A stretch of DNA of 64,000 nucleotides from Adiantum capillus-veneris. Taxonomy: Eukaryota; Streptophyta; Polypodiopsida; Polypodiales; Pteridaceae. The translations under genes and the position numbers were made by a program. Under the pieces are notes generated by a model. The model was not told where the DNA came from. It did no database searches and saw nothing but the letters and a program-made list of their open reading frames with translations. The DNA is taken from positions 56,245,209 through 56,309,208 of the forward strand of contig CM043971.1 in assembly GCA_014529385.2 (NCBI GenBank), in the 5' to 3' direction. Below, piece by piece: positions 54,668 to 64,000 of the stretch; positions within the stretch are counted from its first letter, which is position 1; the number at the start of each line of letters is the position of its first letter.

Positions 54668-55905
54668 GGTACCAAACTAGTGTCAATGAGAAGCAAATGT
54701 AGCTAAGCTATGGTACAACACCTAAGAAGCATGTTTATGGGTTCATTGTGGCCAATGAAGTTGTCTTCAAGTTGCCCAATGTCTTCTTCCACCATAATGT
54801 CTCTTAAATAGAAGTGTGGTGAGGACGGCATTGTTCTTCCATCAGTCTTTTTATAGTTTCTTTCGCAGAGGAACAAAAGAGATGGGGAGTTGGGGGTCCA
54901 TCCATATGAGTGGTAGTAAAAGTAAAAGGGGTCCACCCATATGAGTAGTAGTAAAAGGGGATCTCCATGCAATCTATAATTAACCTTTATGAGTATTTTG
55001 AAGAGTGAAAGTTTGGGGAGATTATGAGAAATGAAGGGAAATGCCAAGAGTAGATAACAACTTAGTACATGAGAATTCATACCCAAAAAGAGAAATAAAG
55101 CTATGGACCCAAACAATGTTTGAGAAAGATCATATTGGCCACTAGACACAATTCCTTTTTATCACTTTTCCAAGAGGGATTTTGAAAATTAAAGCTAAAT
55201 TTAATCAATTCAGCACTATTTATCTCAAAATCTAGGTGGGATTTTTTCTTTTCATCTTTCTCTCAACCGGATTTTTGAATTTCAAAGCGGCACAATTGTT
55301 AGTTTTGAGACACATTTTTCGTGAATACTAAACCCAAACTTATGGAGGATAAGATTAAGAGTTGTTTCATAGACTTTCATACAAATTGTGGGAAGTGTGG
55401 CCCTCCTTTCAAACCACACGATTGATGAGGACACTAGGCTCCCTCAAAGACCTAGTGCCCACCATTAAGTATGACGAGGACATCGATGGCATGTTGGTTA
55501 TGGTTTTGCTTCCCATATATTATAAGGAAATTTTTAATTAGCCTTCGAAGTCTACTCTTTTCAAACCCATTGTTGGAGAAAGACTTAACAAACTTTTGGA
55601 TATCGTAGCTGGCTTGAAGTAGGGAGCTATTCCCACAGAGGCTAGGTTTGGCATTATGACTTAATGAGCCCACACATAAGGTCTATTACTGCTCTTGTGG
55701 ATGAACTTGGTAATGGGTACTATGACAATTTCTTCCTTTTCATTGACAATTATAAGATTCATACTAAGCAAAGGGGCTTGGATTCCTTTATTGCCTTAAA
55801 AGCTTGTTGCGTTTGAATTAATGACAAGGCCATGGGGTACATAGGCGTCTATGAGAGAAATAAGTATGGATAATTATTATTACCCATAGAATATCATCAA
55901 AATAC

Positions 55906-56124
55906 GTGTTATCATAATATGGTAGTGATGTATGTGAACATATGTAGGACTATCACGGCACTCTTTTTCCTCGTTTTTCCTCATTGGGAGGTTTTCTCCT
56001 TGGCTTCTATACACGTCCATCATTCTAGGATAAGTGTTATCTTCATATTAGCACACTAAAAAATGCAACTTCTTGTGTTGTGTGCTCCATTTTCATGTAC
56101 ATTCCTACCACTATATTTCCAACA
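55906..56124 (+). mobile_element. Old copia LTR, related to the 43440-48613 family
   Basis: Starts TGTTATCATAATATGGTAGT and ends TTTCCAACA. Aligned with the minus strand of 43440-43666 it shares ATGGTAGTGATGT.TGTGAACA, TAGGAC, GGGAGGTTTT, CATCATTCTAGG and GTGTTGTGTGCTCC-like blocks. A degenerate PBS, CTGTATCAGAGC (56128-56139), follows, so it is a 5' LTR with its internal part lost. Confidence 0.75.
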
Positions 56125-56889
56125 ATCTGTATCAGAGCAAGCTTTGCCATTTCGGACAACACTACGAGTGCCCTTTAGCTCGTGTTTTCAGATTGAGGTG
56201 ATCATTTTTTGTTATCGTTCATAGGGCGCCACATAATTTTCAATACATCTACGATCTAGGGATTGTCTGAAATTTAATGTGGGCTCATTTGGCCTCTGTT
56301 TTCGCTACCAATAGTACTGTGCATGTAATTTCATCCCTTTTTGCAAAATTTTCCACAGTGCAATTTTTTGCAAAATATGCGCTTCCTAGACTATTTTGTG
56401 TTGTTCGTTATAGCACATGTTGATTTTGTGCAATTTTTCTTTTATACATGCAACTTTTACATGAAATGTAGGCACCACCCACTGCCCATTACTGACAATA
56501 TAAGATCTTCGATTTCAGATCTCTTTTAAAAATAATAAAATTAGATTTTCAATGTATATTACTCTATGTTTGGTTTAGAATGCTTGTTGTGCAATGTTCT
56601 GGTGTTTTAAAGTGGAAAACGAGTTCGGTTTCATATTAGATCAAACAAACGCTTTCCCCAAACTTTTACTTTTTCTTGCTTTTTGGTGTTTTTTTGTGAA
56701 AAGCAAGATCCCATCCATATCGATTAGGTTCAAGGAAGGTAAGGTTCAATTTTGGTAAAAATTTGCTTTTTGAGTACTTTTTGTGCTTTTCAGCACTTTC
56801 TCGTGAAAAGTAGGTTTGTTCCTTAGTAAAGTAGGCCAAGTGAAGCCATATTCAATTTTAGATTTTAAAAAAAAAATTTGCATGCTTTT
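56125..56889. other. Copia leader remnant and unique sequence
   Basis: The first part is probably degraded copia leader (after the PBS). The rest is AT-rich with repeated TTTTGTGAAAAG and TTTCTCGTGAAAAG phrases. No gene seen. Confidence 0.4.
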
Positions 56890-58419
56890 TGTCATAAAAT
56901 CTAATATCTAACCAACCCAAATGATTTTCTCATATTAAATTGATCACTTAATGTGGGAGAATAATCGGGAACAAGTGTTAAGATATAGATATGTGCTTAT
57001 AGATCTATCTCAACACGGGGCCAATAGTAAAGGGGCCCAAATGGGAGATGGTCTATCAAGAGCAAGGCTAACCAATGGAGCATAAGACCTTAGGGTTAGC
57101 TTCATTGAAGACCTCCAATAATGTGTGTAAAAGTCCTTTGACCTTAGGTAAGCTAGGGCTGAGCTTGAGGTGGGAACCCGGCCCAAGCTCGAGGTGTTTG
57201 TCCTGCTTGAGGTGCTTGATTAAGGTGCTTGAGGTGCTTGATTTACTCCATGCTTGAGGTGCTTGACTTGCCGCTTGATTAAGGTGCTTGAGGTGCCTTG
57301 ACATGCTTGCCTGAGATGCTTGTGGAAATACCCCCTAGTCCAAGTGCTTTGTCATGCTTGATGACTAAGGTGCTTGAGCTCCTAAAGTCAAAAGCATCCC
57401 TACAAGAGGGGGGGCGAGCCCTTTTCCTAGGGATTAGAGAGAGAACACACACTCACACTCACAAGGGAAGCCCCAGCTTGAAGAGGCAGCAAGGACACAT
57501 GTCAGGTCCCTACCCATGTTACCTTCATGTGTTGCTTGAAGCCTATTGGCTAGGCTTCAAAGGGGTCCAATGATAAATTACTTGTCCCAAGGCTATCCCT
57601 GTTGCTTGTAATAGGCTCTGCTTGTGATTGGTTAGGCATGGAGGGGTCCAATGAGCTTCAAGCATGAGCTACAAGGGGGGGTCGACCCAAGCAAGCTAGG
57701 GGGGTGCTTAGGGGGTATACTCACCCACACACACTCACAAGCACTCTCATGGTCTACTATGCAAAGTGCAAGAGCTCCCTCTCCTTCTCCAAGCAAGTAG
57801 AGGTTGAGAGCCTACACCAACACTCTTGGCTATGGAGTGCAAATCCAACCAAGAGCCATGCTTCAATGCTTAAGCTTGCCATCTTCTTCTTCTTCATTAC
57901 TATGCTATTATGTATGCTAGCAACAAGAGTATGATAAGTGAGGAACTAATTCTTTCTCCTACGAAATGTTTCTTCTTCCTCTTCCCTACCCTCATTCCCT
58001 CCTAGCTCTCTCCACCTTCGAAGGTGTTTGAGGTCTTGGGACTGAGGCTTGGGATAGTTAAAGCTTTCTTCAAGTTTATGTTATGTTTGTGATGCATGAA
58101 GCCTTCCATCTTCATGGCGTCACCTAGGTCACAAGGAACACAAAGACTGTATTGTAACAAGTCTCTCTTTATGGGAGAAATCATAATACAAATGCCTATT
58201 GGAGGGGGGACCGGCTCCACATAAATCCGGTCCTCAACTGTTGTCATATTCTCTAAACTCTCTCTCTTGAAAAAGTATTGTCTATGCCAAGTTAACTAAT
58301 TGCTATGATTATGTTGCTATCTTCAATTATGTCTACCCGCTATGCTCACAAAATCATTTCTTGAAAGTACTCTCATTAAATTCCGCTATTCTCAAATTGA
58401 ATAGGCAAATTCCATTACA
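56890..58419 (+). mobile_element. 5' LTR of element D (1530 bp)
   Basis: Starts TGTCATAAAATC and ends CCATTACA. It includes a stretch of repeated TGAGGTGCTTGA units (about 57150-57370) and GGGGGCGAGCC at about 57404. Its 3' half matches 26.2-27.5 kb. Confidence 0.88.
57150..57375 (+). repeat. Irregular TGAGGTGCTTGA tandem repeats in the LTR
   Basis: GCTTGAGGTGCTTGATTAAG-like units recur about ten times in the U3 part of the element D LTR. They are absent from the related LTR at 26-27.5 kb. Confidence 0.85.
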
Positions 58420-58420
58420 T

Positions 58421-58432
58421 TGGTATCAGAGC
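58421..58432 (+). other. Primer-binding site of element D
   Basis: TGGTATCAGAGC, one base after the LTR; initiator-tRNA-Met type. Confidence 0.95.
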
Positions 58433-58833
58433 ATTTGGTTTCTCTTTTCTTGCTTAAGAAGAGAGGTCCTTAAGTAGCCTATAAATGGTTGATGTTGTTA
58501 ATTATAATAGAGTAAGTGGAACTGGGATCTAATATCGGTTTTGTTAAGCCCACTATGTGGAGGATGGTGCACACCTCGGGAGCTTTGGACTTAATAATGG
58601 AGTCTTTTTAGACTTGCCTACGGCTTTACCATTATTGAGCCATAAGAAGTCCGAAAGGAGCTAGCCCTTGGCAACTCTGCTATGTTAGACCTACTCCTCT
58701 ACTCTCTATAATTAACCACTTTGAGCCGTGGGTGTAGATACTTAAGAGCCGATTTTCAAAGGCTAAGAGGAGTGGCAACTAAGGTTTTGTATTGCCAAAG
58801 CATACACTAAGTATAAACATAAATTTTGTTAAC

Positions 58834-60609
58834 ATGGCTGACAATAATCAAGAGAGTAGAATGAACATTGATAGCTTTGATTTTGCACATGAAGGTGCTA
58901 ATGATGATGCTCCCATGTTTGTGAATTATCTCGTCACTAGGTTGCAACAAGCTATGGGCAACCCTGTTTTGCAAGCTGAAGTTACTCAACAACTTCATGC
59001 TTATGGAATTTCCCTTCCTCTCCCATAGGAGAGAGAGCTTAGGAGGCCTCTTGAAGAGACCCCCAAAAGAAGACTCTCTCCCATTCGAGAGGAGGAATCC
59101 AAAGAGAAAGAAAGCAATGACAGTCTAAGTTCTTCTGAAGATGTGGCTCCACGAAGACGACGGTCTAAACGATCGCCTACTCCTCCCAAGAGGAAAAGAT
59201 CAACCTATAGTCCTTCTCCTCATCACTCTGAAAGGCAAGAGAGGAAACAAAGGAAGAAAAGGGCTAGGAAGAGGTCACCCTCTTCTCCTTCTTCTTCACC
59301 TTCCTCCTCTTCCGATGAAAGTTATGGCTATTCTCTTAGAGAATACAAGAGGGGAGGACATCGCAAATCATTTCTTGCATGGCGAAGGTCACAAAAGCTA
59401 AAGAAGTTCAAGGAGGGAGGAAAGAGTATCTCTTTTCTCACCTACAATGGCACCTTTGGTGCTGCTGACAAAGTGTTGGCCTTCATCCAGCAATTTGATG
59501 CGGCCTTTGGGGACGAGGGCTTCATAGAGTCCTCCAAGCTATGCCATGTAGCTATGCACTTCCAAAAATCAGCTCGTCAATGGTGGGCTAGCCTTTGTGG
59601 CAATGGAGAAGCCCCAAAGACATGGAAAACTCTACGAGTTTCCATCATGAAGCAATTTCTTCCAAGCGATACTAAAGATAAAGTTCTTACCGAATGGCGC
59701 GGCTTGAAGCTTCTCTCTCATGAGTCTATCAACAAGTATGTAGACAAGTTTTGGGATCTACATCTCAAAGCTCCTGTCTTTCAAAAGATAGACTTTGCCG
59801 AGCAAAGACAACAATTCTGTGCGGGATTACCTGAAGAGATGGCCGAATACATCAACTGTCAACGGCCTGGTACTATTACCGAAGTAATCCATCACACCAT
59901 GGTTGCTGCACGCATCAATTTCCATCAAGAGGCTAGACGTAATGTCAAGCCCATGGAAAACAAATATAAAAATGATGCAAAGGGGAAATCCAATGCACAA
60001 AATAATTCCCAAGGCACTTCCAACAACAACAATAACAACAACAACAATCGGTCCAAGGAGAAGGGAGTTTACAAAGGTAAAAACAAACTCTCTCCTGAAG
60101 AGCTTGAAGCTTTTCGCAAGGACCATAAATGTTTCAAGTGTGGGGAGCAAGGACATGGCTATCGTTCTTGCCCCAAGAAGAATACTCGCAATGAGACTCC
60201 TAGGGCTTCCACCATCGAAGCTCCAAAAGAGGATGCTCATTGCAAAGGATCATCACTCTCCTATGCTTGGGGAAAGGTAAGAGAGCATGATGCCTTCATC
60301 TTGTTTGACCCTGGCTCTACTCTCAACTTCATATCAATAGAGTTGGCCACCAAGTTGGGCATTCAAGCTTTTGAGATGGGAGATATAGTAACAGCTAATG
60401 CAGCTTTCAAGGGACAACAAGCCTCCGTTACTCCCTTGATTGGGAAGTTGAGGCTTCATGTCCAAAGCTATGTCGACAAAGAAGACTTCTTCATCTCTCC
60501 TCTCCAACATTAGGATGTTATCCTAGGGGCACCATGGTTTGATCGCATGGCTGCCAACATGAAGTTCCCTGAAAGGAGAATTTACTTCACCTGCAGGGGA
60601 AAGAACATG
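58834..60609 (+). pseudogene. gag and protease of element D
   Basis: ATG at 58834 (MADNNQESRMNIDSFDFAHE). A TAG at 59026 interrupts the frame, which then resumes. An Arg/Ser-rich segment (about residues 105-170) precedes the Gag core (KSISFLTYNGTFGAADKVLA, ARQWWASLCGNGEAPKTW, EWRGLKLLSHESINKYVDKF). An Asn run follows, then a zinc knuckle CFKCGEQGHGYRSC (about 60130). Protease shows LFDPGSTLNFISIELATKLG, with DPG in place of DSG. A TAG at 60511 falls just before VILGAPWFD. A frameshift near 60600, in an A run, separates it from pol. Confidence 0.88.
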
Positions 60610-60674
60610 TAATAGATGCTAGTGAGCGTGGTCGCACTATTCCACTTGTAAATCCTCTTTCTTTTGATAAATCA

Positions 60675-63623
60675 ATGAAGAGCTCCGTTTCTGCATACAT
60701 GATTTATGTCAAAGAGTCTCTAAAAGCTAATAATGTTTCATCAAATGAAAATGATAGGAATCAAGAAGAGTTAGACTTGTCTACTTTTCTAAAAGGATTC
60801 CAAGATGTGTTCATCGATGATATCCCTATGGACCTACCTCTAAAACGAGGGGATGATGACCATCGTATTGAGCTCCTTCCAGGAAGCTCACAGCCTAACA
60901 AACCTCCTTATCGAGTCTCACAAGCTCAACAAGAGGAGATTATGAGGCAAGTACAGGAATTGGTAGACAAAGAGATGGTGAGGCCTAGTTCCTCTCCCTT
61001 TTGTTCTCCAGTCCTTTTAGTGCAAAAGAAAGATGGTACATACCGTATGTGTGTGGACTATCGAGCACTAAACCATATCACTATCAAAAACAGATTTCCC
61101 GTGCCTCGGGTAGAAGATCTGTTTGATAAGCTACAAGGCTCTACCTACTTCAATAGGATTGACCTTAAGAGTGGCTATCATCAAATAAGGATAGTGGATG
61201 AAGATATCCTAAAGACCGCGTTTCGCACAACGTTTGGTCTTTATGAATATCTAGTCATGCCTTTTGGCTTGACTAATGCACCAGCTACTTTCAATCGTCT
61301 CATGGAGAAAATTTTTAGACCATATCGTAAATTCATTCGAGTTTTCTTTGATGATATCATCATCTACTCCAAATCTTTGGAGGAACATAAGCAACATCTC
61401 CAAGTGAGTTTTCATGCCTTGAGGGAAAACAAACTTTTTCTCAACCAAAAGAAAAGTGAATTCTTCCTTCAAGAGATTCAATATCTAGGTCATATTATCT
61501 CTCACGATGGTATTCGTATGGATCCATCAAAGTTAGAGGTAATAAAATCATGGCCTAACCCAAGAAATCTACATGAGCTAAGAAGCTTTATTGGTATGTG
61601 TGCATACTATAGACGCTTCATAGCAAAATTCTCTCAAGTAGCAGGACCACTACACGACTTAACAAAGAAGAACGTTAAGTTTGTATGGACTGCTAAGGAG
61701 CAAAATGCTTTTGAAAAACTCAAAGAGAAGCTTACTTCCCAACCAGTCCTCGTGCTTCCGGATCTCTCAAAACCATTTGAGGTCCAATGTGATGCGTGTG
61801 GTGATTGCCTTGGAGCGGTTTTGCTTCAAGAAGGGCATGCCATAGCATATGAGAGCCGAAGGCTCAATAGTGATGAACGAGTCTTGGGCATTTATGAGAA
61901 AGAGCTTTTAGCTGTTCTACATGCCCTAGATACATGGAAGCACTACCTATTGGGGACTCCATTTATCCTACGAACCGACCACCAAAGTCTCAAGTATTTC
62001 ATGCCGCAAACCAAACTTTCCGACAAACAAATGAGGTGGGCAAATTTTCTTTCGCAATTTAATTTCCATATTGCTCACATAGCTGGTAAGCACAATCAAG
62101 TTGCCGATGCACTTTCACGACGCCCAAAAGTTAATGCGGTGTCTATAGCTACTCACAATGATCTATCCTCTATGATAGATGAGTATGCTACTGACCCTGA
62201 CTTTAGAGACTTAATGTCAGCCCTTGCTTTGGGAAAGAAAGAGGAACCATTCACCTTGCAGGATGGTTATCTTCTCCACGGCAATAGGCTATGTGTTACC
62301 CATTCCCTTCGTGAGAAGGTTATGTATGAATCCCATGCTCCTCCATATGCAGGGCATAGAGGTATTCAACCTACTCTCCGAGGAGTAGAGACGTATTTCT
62401 ATTGGCCTACCATGAAAGTGGACATACAAGAGTATGTTTCAAAATGTGTAGTATGCCAAAAGACCAAGTATGATAGAGGGAAGAAACCTGGATTACTCCA
62501 GCCATTGCCTATTCCAAATTCACCATGGGAGAGTATATCCATGGATTTCATCTTTGGATTACCCAAGTCTATCCATGGGAATACAGGAATATGGACAATA
62601 GTTGACAGGTTTAGCAAGCAAGCACATTTTATTCCTGTCAAAAAGACTATTAAGGCACCTCAAATGGCAACTCTCTTCATATCTCAGATTTTCAAGCACC
62701 ATGGATTACCCACATCCATCGTGTCAGATAGAGATCCTAGAATGACCAGTAATTTCTGGAAAGGTCTCTTTGAAAATCTAGGAACAAGATTGAATTTCTC
62801 TTCGGCCTATCACCCACAAACGGATGGCCAAAGTGAGATAGCCAATCTTACGATACTCGGTCTACTCAAGACTTATGTTACCGAAGTAGATCAACGCTCA
62901 CAATGGGAAAAGTATTTACCTCTAGTAGAGTATGCCTACAATAATACTGTACATACTTCTACGGGGAAAGCACCCTTCGAGATCATAGAGGGAAGACCTA
63001 AAAGTCCCTTGCTACTCAAAGTACATGGGAAGATCTTCGCCGCCGATGAGTATAGCCGTGACCTACAAGAATCTTTTCAAAAGATTAGGGAGGCTATAGC
63101 CATCTCTCAACAAAGGAAAAAAGCTGTTGCTGATAAGCACAAAAGAGCCTTAATGTTCAAAGAAAATGATTGGGTCTTACTCAAGTTTCCTAAGGCTCGA
63201 TTAAGGCAAATGACGGGCAAAAATCCTACGGGCCATCAAAAGTATTATGCTAAACTAGCAAAAAGATACTATGGTCCTTTCCAAATCTTGAAGCCCATTA
63301 ATGAGACGGCTTATCAACTCAAGTTGCCCAACCATTGGCTTATACACAATGCCTTTCATGTACGCCTACTTAAGCCCTACAAAGGAGAGCCACCAACTGA
63401 ACCAATTATTGAAGACCCTCCCGAAGTTGAAGACCAAGAAGAGGTGCTACAACCCGAAGCTGTCCTTCGGCATGAAGACAAGGTACTACGACATGGTAAG
63501 ATAATCCGACGGTATCTTATTAAGTTCAAAAATTATCCTTTTGAAGATGCTAAATGGATGCAAGGAGTACAACTTAAGGATAGTTTGAACCTTGTCAATG
63601 CTTACAATGCTACATTAGAGTAA
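60675..63623 (+). CDS. Pol of element D: RT, RNase H, integrase, chromodomain
   Basis: A 982-residue open frame; the same frame extends upstream to about 60594 (EHVIDASERGRTIPLV), so the ATG is not the natural start. RT (about residues 100-290) shows [31 protein letters not shown] and FFDDIIIYS. RNase H (about 380-490) shows CDACGDCLGAVLLQEGHAIA and LRTDHQSLKYFM. Integrase (about 550-830) has a zinc-binding HRGIQ...CVVCQKTK motif, then SMDFIFGLP, VSDRDPRMTSNFW and HPQTDGQSE. The C-terminal LQPEAVLRHEDKVLRHGKII with FKNYPFEDAKWM is a chromodomain. All catalytic residues are present. Confidence 0.93.
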   Translation: MKSSVSAYMIYVKESLKANNVSSNENDRNQEELDLSTFLKGFQDVFIDDIPMDLPLKRGDDDHRIELLPGSSQPNKPPYRVSQAQQEEIMRQVQELVDKEMVRPSSSPFCSPVLLVQKKDGTYRMCVDYRALNHITIKNRFPVPRVEDLFDKLQGSTYFNRIDLKSGYHQIRIVDEDILKTAFRTTFGLYEYLVMPFGLTNAPATFNRLMEKIFRPYRKFIRVFFDDIIIYSKSLEEHKQHLQVSFHALRENKLFLNQKKSEFFLQEIQYLGHIISHDGIRMDPSKLEVIKSWPNPRNLHELRSFIGMCAYYRRFIAKFSQVAGPLHDLTKKNVKFVWTAKEQNAFEKLKEKLTSQPVLVLPDLSKPFEVQCDACGDCLGAVLLQEGHAIAYESRRLNSDERVLGIYEKELLAVLHALDTWKHYLLGTPFILRTDHQSLKYFMPQTKLSDKQMRWANFLSQFNFHIAHIAGKHNQVADALSRRPKVNAVSIATHNDLSSMIDEYATDPDFRDLMSALALGKKEEPFTLQDGYLLHGNRLCVTHSLREKVMYESHAPPYAGHRGIQPTLRGVETYFYWPTMKVDIQEYVSKCVVCQKTKYDRGKKPGLLQPLPIPNSPWESISMDFIFGLPKSIHGNTGIWTIVDRFSKQAHFIPVKKTIKAPQMATLFISQIFKHHGLPTSIVSDRDPRMTSNFWKGLFENLGTRLNFSSAYHPQTDGQSEIANLTILGLLKTYVTEVDQRSQWEKYLPLVEYAYNNTVHTSTGKAPFEIIEGRPKSPLLLKVHGKIFAADEYSRDLQESFQKIREAIAISQQRKKAVADKHKRALMFKENDWVLLKFPKARLRQMTGKNPTGHQKYYAKLAKRYYGPFQILKPINETAYQLKLPNHWLIHNAFHVRLLKPYKGEPPTEPIIEDPPEVEDQEEVLQPEAVLRHEDKVLRHGKIIRRYLIKFKNYPFEDAKWMQGVQLKDSLNLVNAYNATLE

Positions 63624-63969
63624 GCAAATGTACAACTCTCTTTTAATGACTCATGTTTTTGTCTTATAAGACTAATCCTCTTTTTAATTGTGCACAAATT
63701 TAACTAGTATGCATGCTTAGAATCATGTTTGTGATGACGACGTCTCTCAAACACCAAGTAGAATTTGTCACTGTACTTTGGGAGAATGAAATGGACTAAA
63801 GAGCAAACATGCTTGTGGCAGCTATGTCTCCCAAGCACCAAATGGATTAGTCATCCATCTTGGAAAGATGTCGTAGGGTAAAAAAGGGATCCTCTACCCG
63901 CTAAGTACGATTGACTAATGACTAAGCCTTTATCTCTTTTACCTCATAGTCGAGGACGACTATGATTTC
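63624..63969 (+). other. 3' untranslated part of element D
   Basis: No coding frame. It contains two diverged copies of a block with CTCTCAAACACCAAGTAGAA (63745) and CTCCCAAGCACCAAATGGAT (63827). Confidence 0.6.
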
Positions 63970-63982
63970 AAGAGAGAGGTAA
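63970..63982 (+). other. Polypurine tract of element D
   Basis: AAGAGAGAGGTAA directly before TGTCATAAAATC, the LTR start. Confidence 0.85.
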
Positions 63983-64000
63983 TGTCATAAAATCTAATAT
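63983..64000 (+). mobile_element. Start of 3' LTR of element D, cut by window end
   Basis: 18 bp identical to the start of the 5' LTR. Confidence 0.9.

Larger units (their letters stand above)
52474..55905. other. Gene-poor AT-rich region downstream of the gene
   Basis: No convincing gene. It holds a tandem duplication (52918-53179) and a small hairpin (54641-54667). Short minus-strand frames at 54703-55149 and 55452-55673 show no recognised motif. Part of 52474-52800 may be 3' untranslated sequence. Confidence 0.5.
56890..64000 (+). mobile_element. Element D: chromovirus (Ty3), nearly complete in the window
   Basis: The 5' LTR is 56890-58419, with iMet PBS at 58421, gag-protease at 58834-60609, RT-RNase H-integrase-chromodomain at 60594-63623, PPT at 63970-63982 and 3' LTR start at 63983. 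The 18 bases at 63983-64000 (TGTCATAAAATCTAATAT) equal 56890-56907, which fixes the LTR start. Defects are two stops and one frameshift. The left flank is CTTTT (56885-56889), to be compared with sequence beyond the window. It is the best-preserved Ty3 element here. Confidence 0.9.

Noticed and set aside
58792-58833. Gag start at 58792
   Set aside because: The codon there is TTG; the first ATG in frame, at 58834, gives the expected MADNN start.
60675-63623. Integrated pararetrovirus as source of the long polyprotein
   Set aside because: It has LTRs, PBS, PPT, integrase and chromodomain, which mark a Ty3 retrotransposon.

Overview
The window is eukaryotic and almost certainly from a land plant. 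It holds several families of plant LTR retrotransposon with plant-type primer-binding sites, a plant-type Helitron, decayed PPR sequence, and one two-exon gene with GT-AG splice sites. Very abundant GA/CT microsatellites, nested chromoviruses and PPR debris would suit a large genome such as a fern's. That last step is inference; nothing here fixes the species.

About 80% of the window is mobile DNA, much of it nested. From left to right: 1-5.2 kb has a decayed PPR gene split by a 2.75-kb piece of an Athila/Tat-like Ty3 element (family A, minus strand), which itself carries an unrelated solo LTR. 5.2-11.4 kb is poor in genes, with a family A solo LTR (8777-9561, TSD TCTAT). 11.4-26.0 kb is a second family A element on the plus strand (LTR, PBS, gag, protease, RT, RNase H). 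Its gag is interrupted by a degenerate chromovirus (15668-21513, minus strand, TSD TTTAG). 26.0-27.5 kb is an LTR fragment of the family found again at 57-64 kb.

27.5-38.7 kb is element C, an 11-kb LTR element with 954-bp LTRs and TSD CAAGG. It encodes only gag and protease. Its leader has a series of perfect 24-bp palindromes, and just before its 3' LTR it carries a fragment of a host DEAD-box RNA helicase. It sits inside an older chromovirus remnant.

40.9-50.0 kb is a Helitron-like element with two 5' ends and one CTAG 3' end. It is packed with (GA)n arrays all in one orientation, and a fairly young Ty1/copia element (43440-48613, TSD GATAG) is inserted in it. About 500 bp past its 3' end starts the only host gene that looks intact, 50458-52473, a 592-residue protein resembling the membrane-associated kinase regulator (MAKR/BKI1-like) group. 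52.5-56.9 kb is AT-rich and gene-poor, with an old copia LTR. 56.9 kb to the window end is a near-complete chromovirus (element D, 1530-bp LTR); its 3' LTR begins 18 bp before the window ends.

All boundaries and repeats were found by reading the sequence by eye. Family names rest on motifs, not on database searches.
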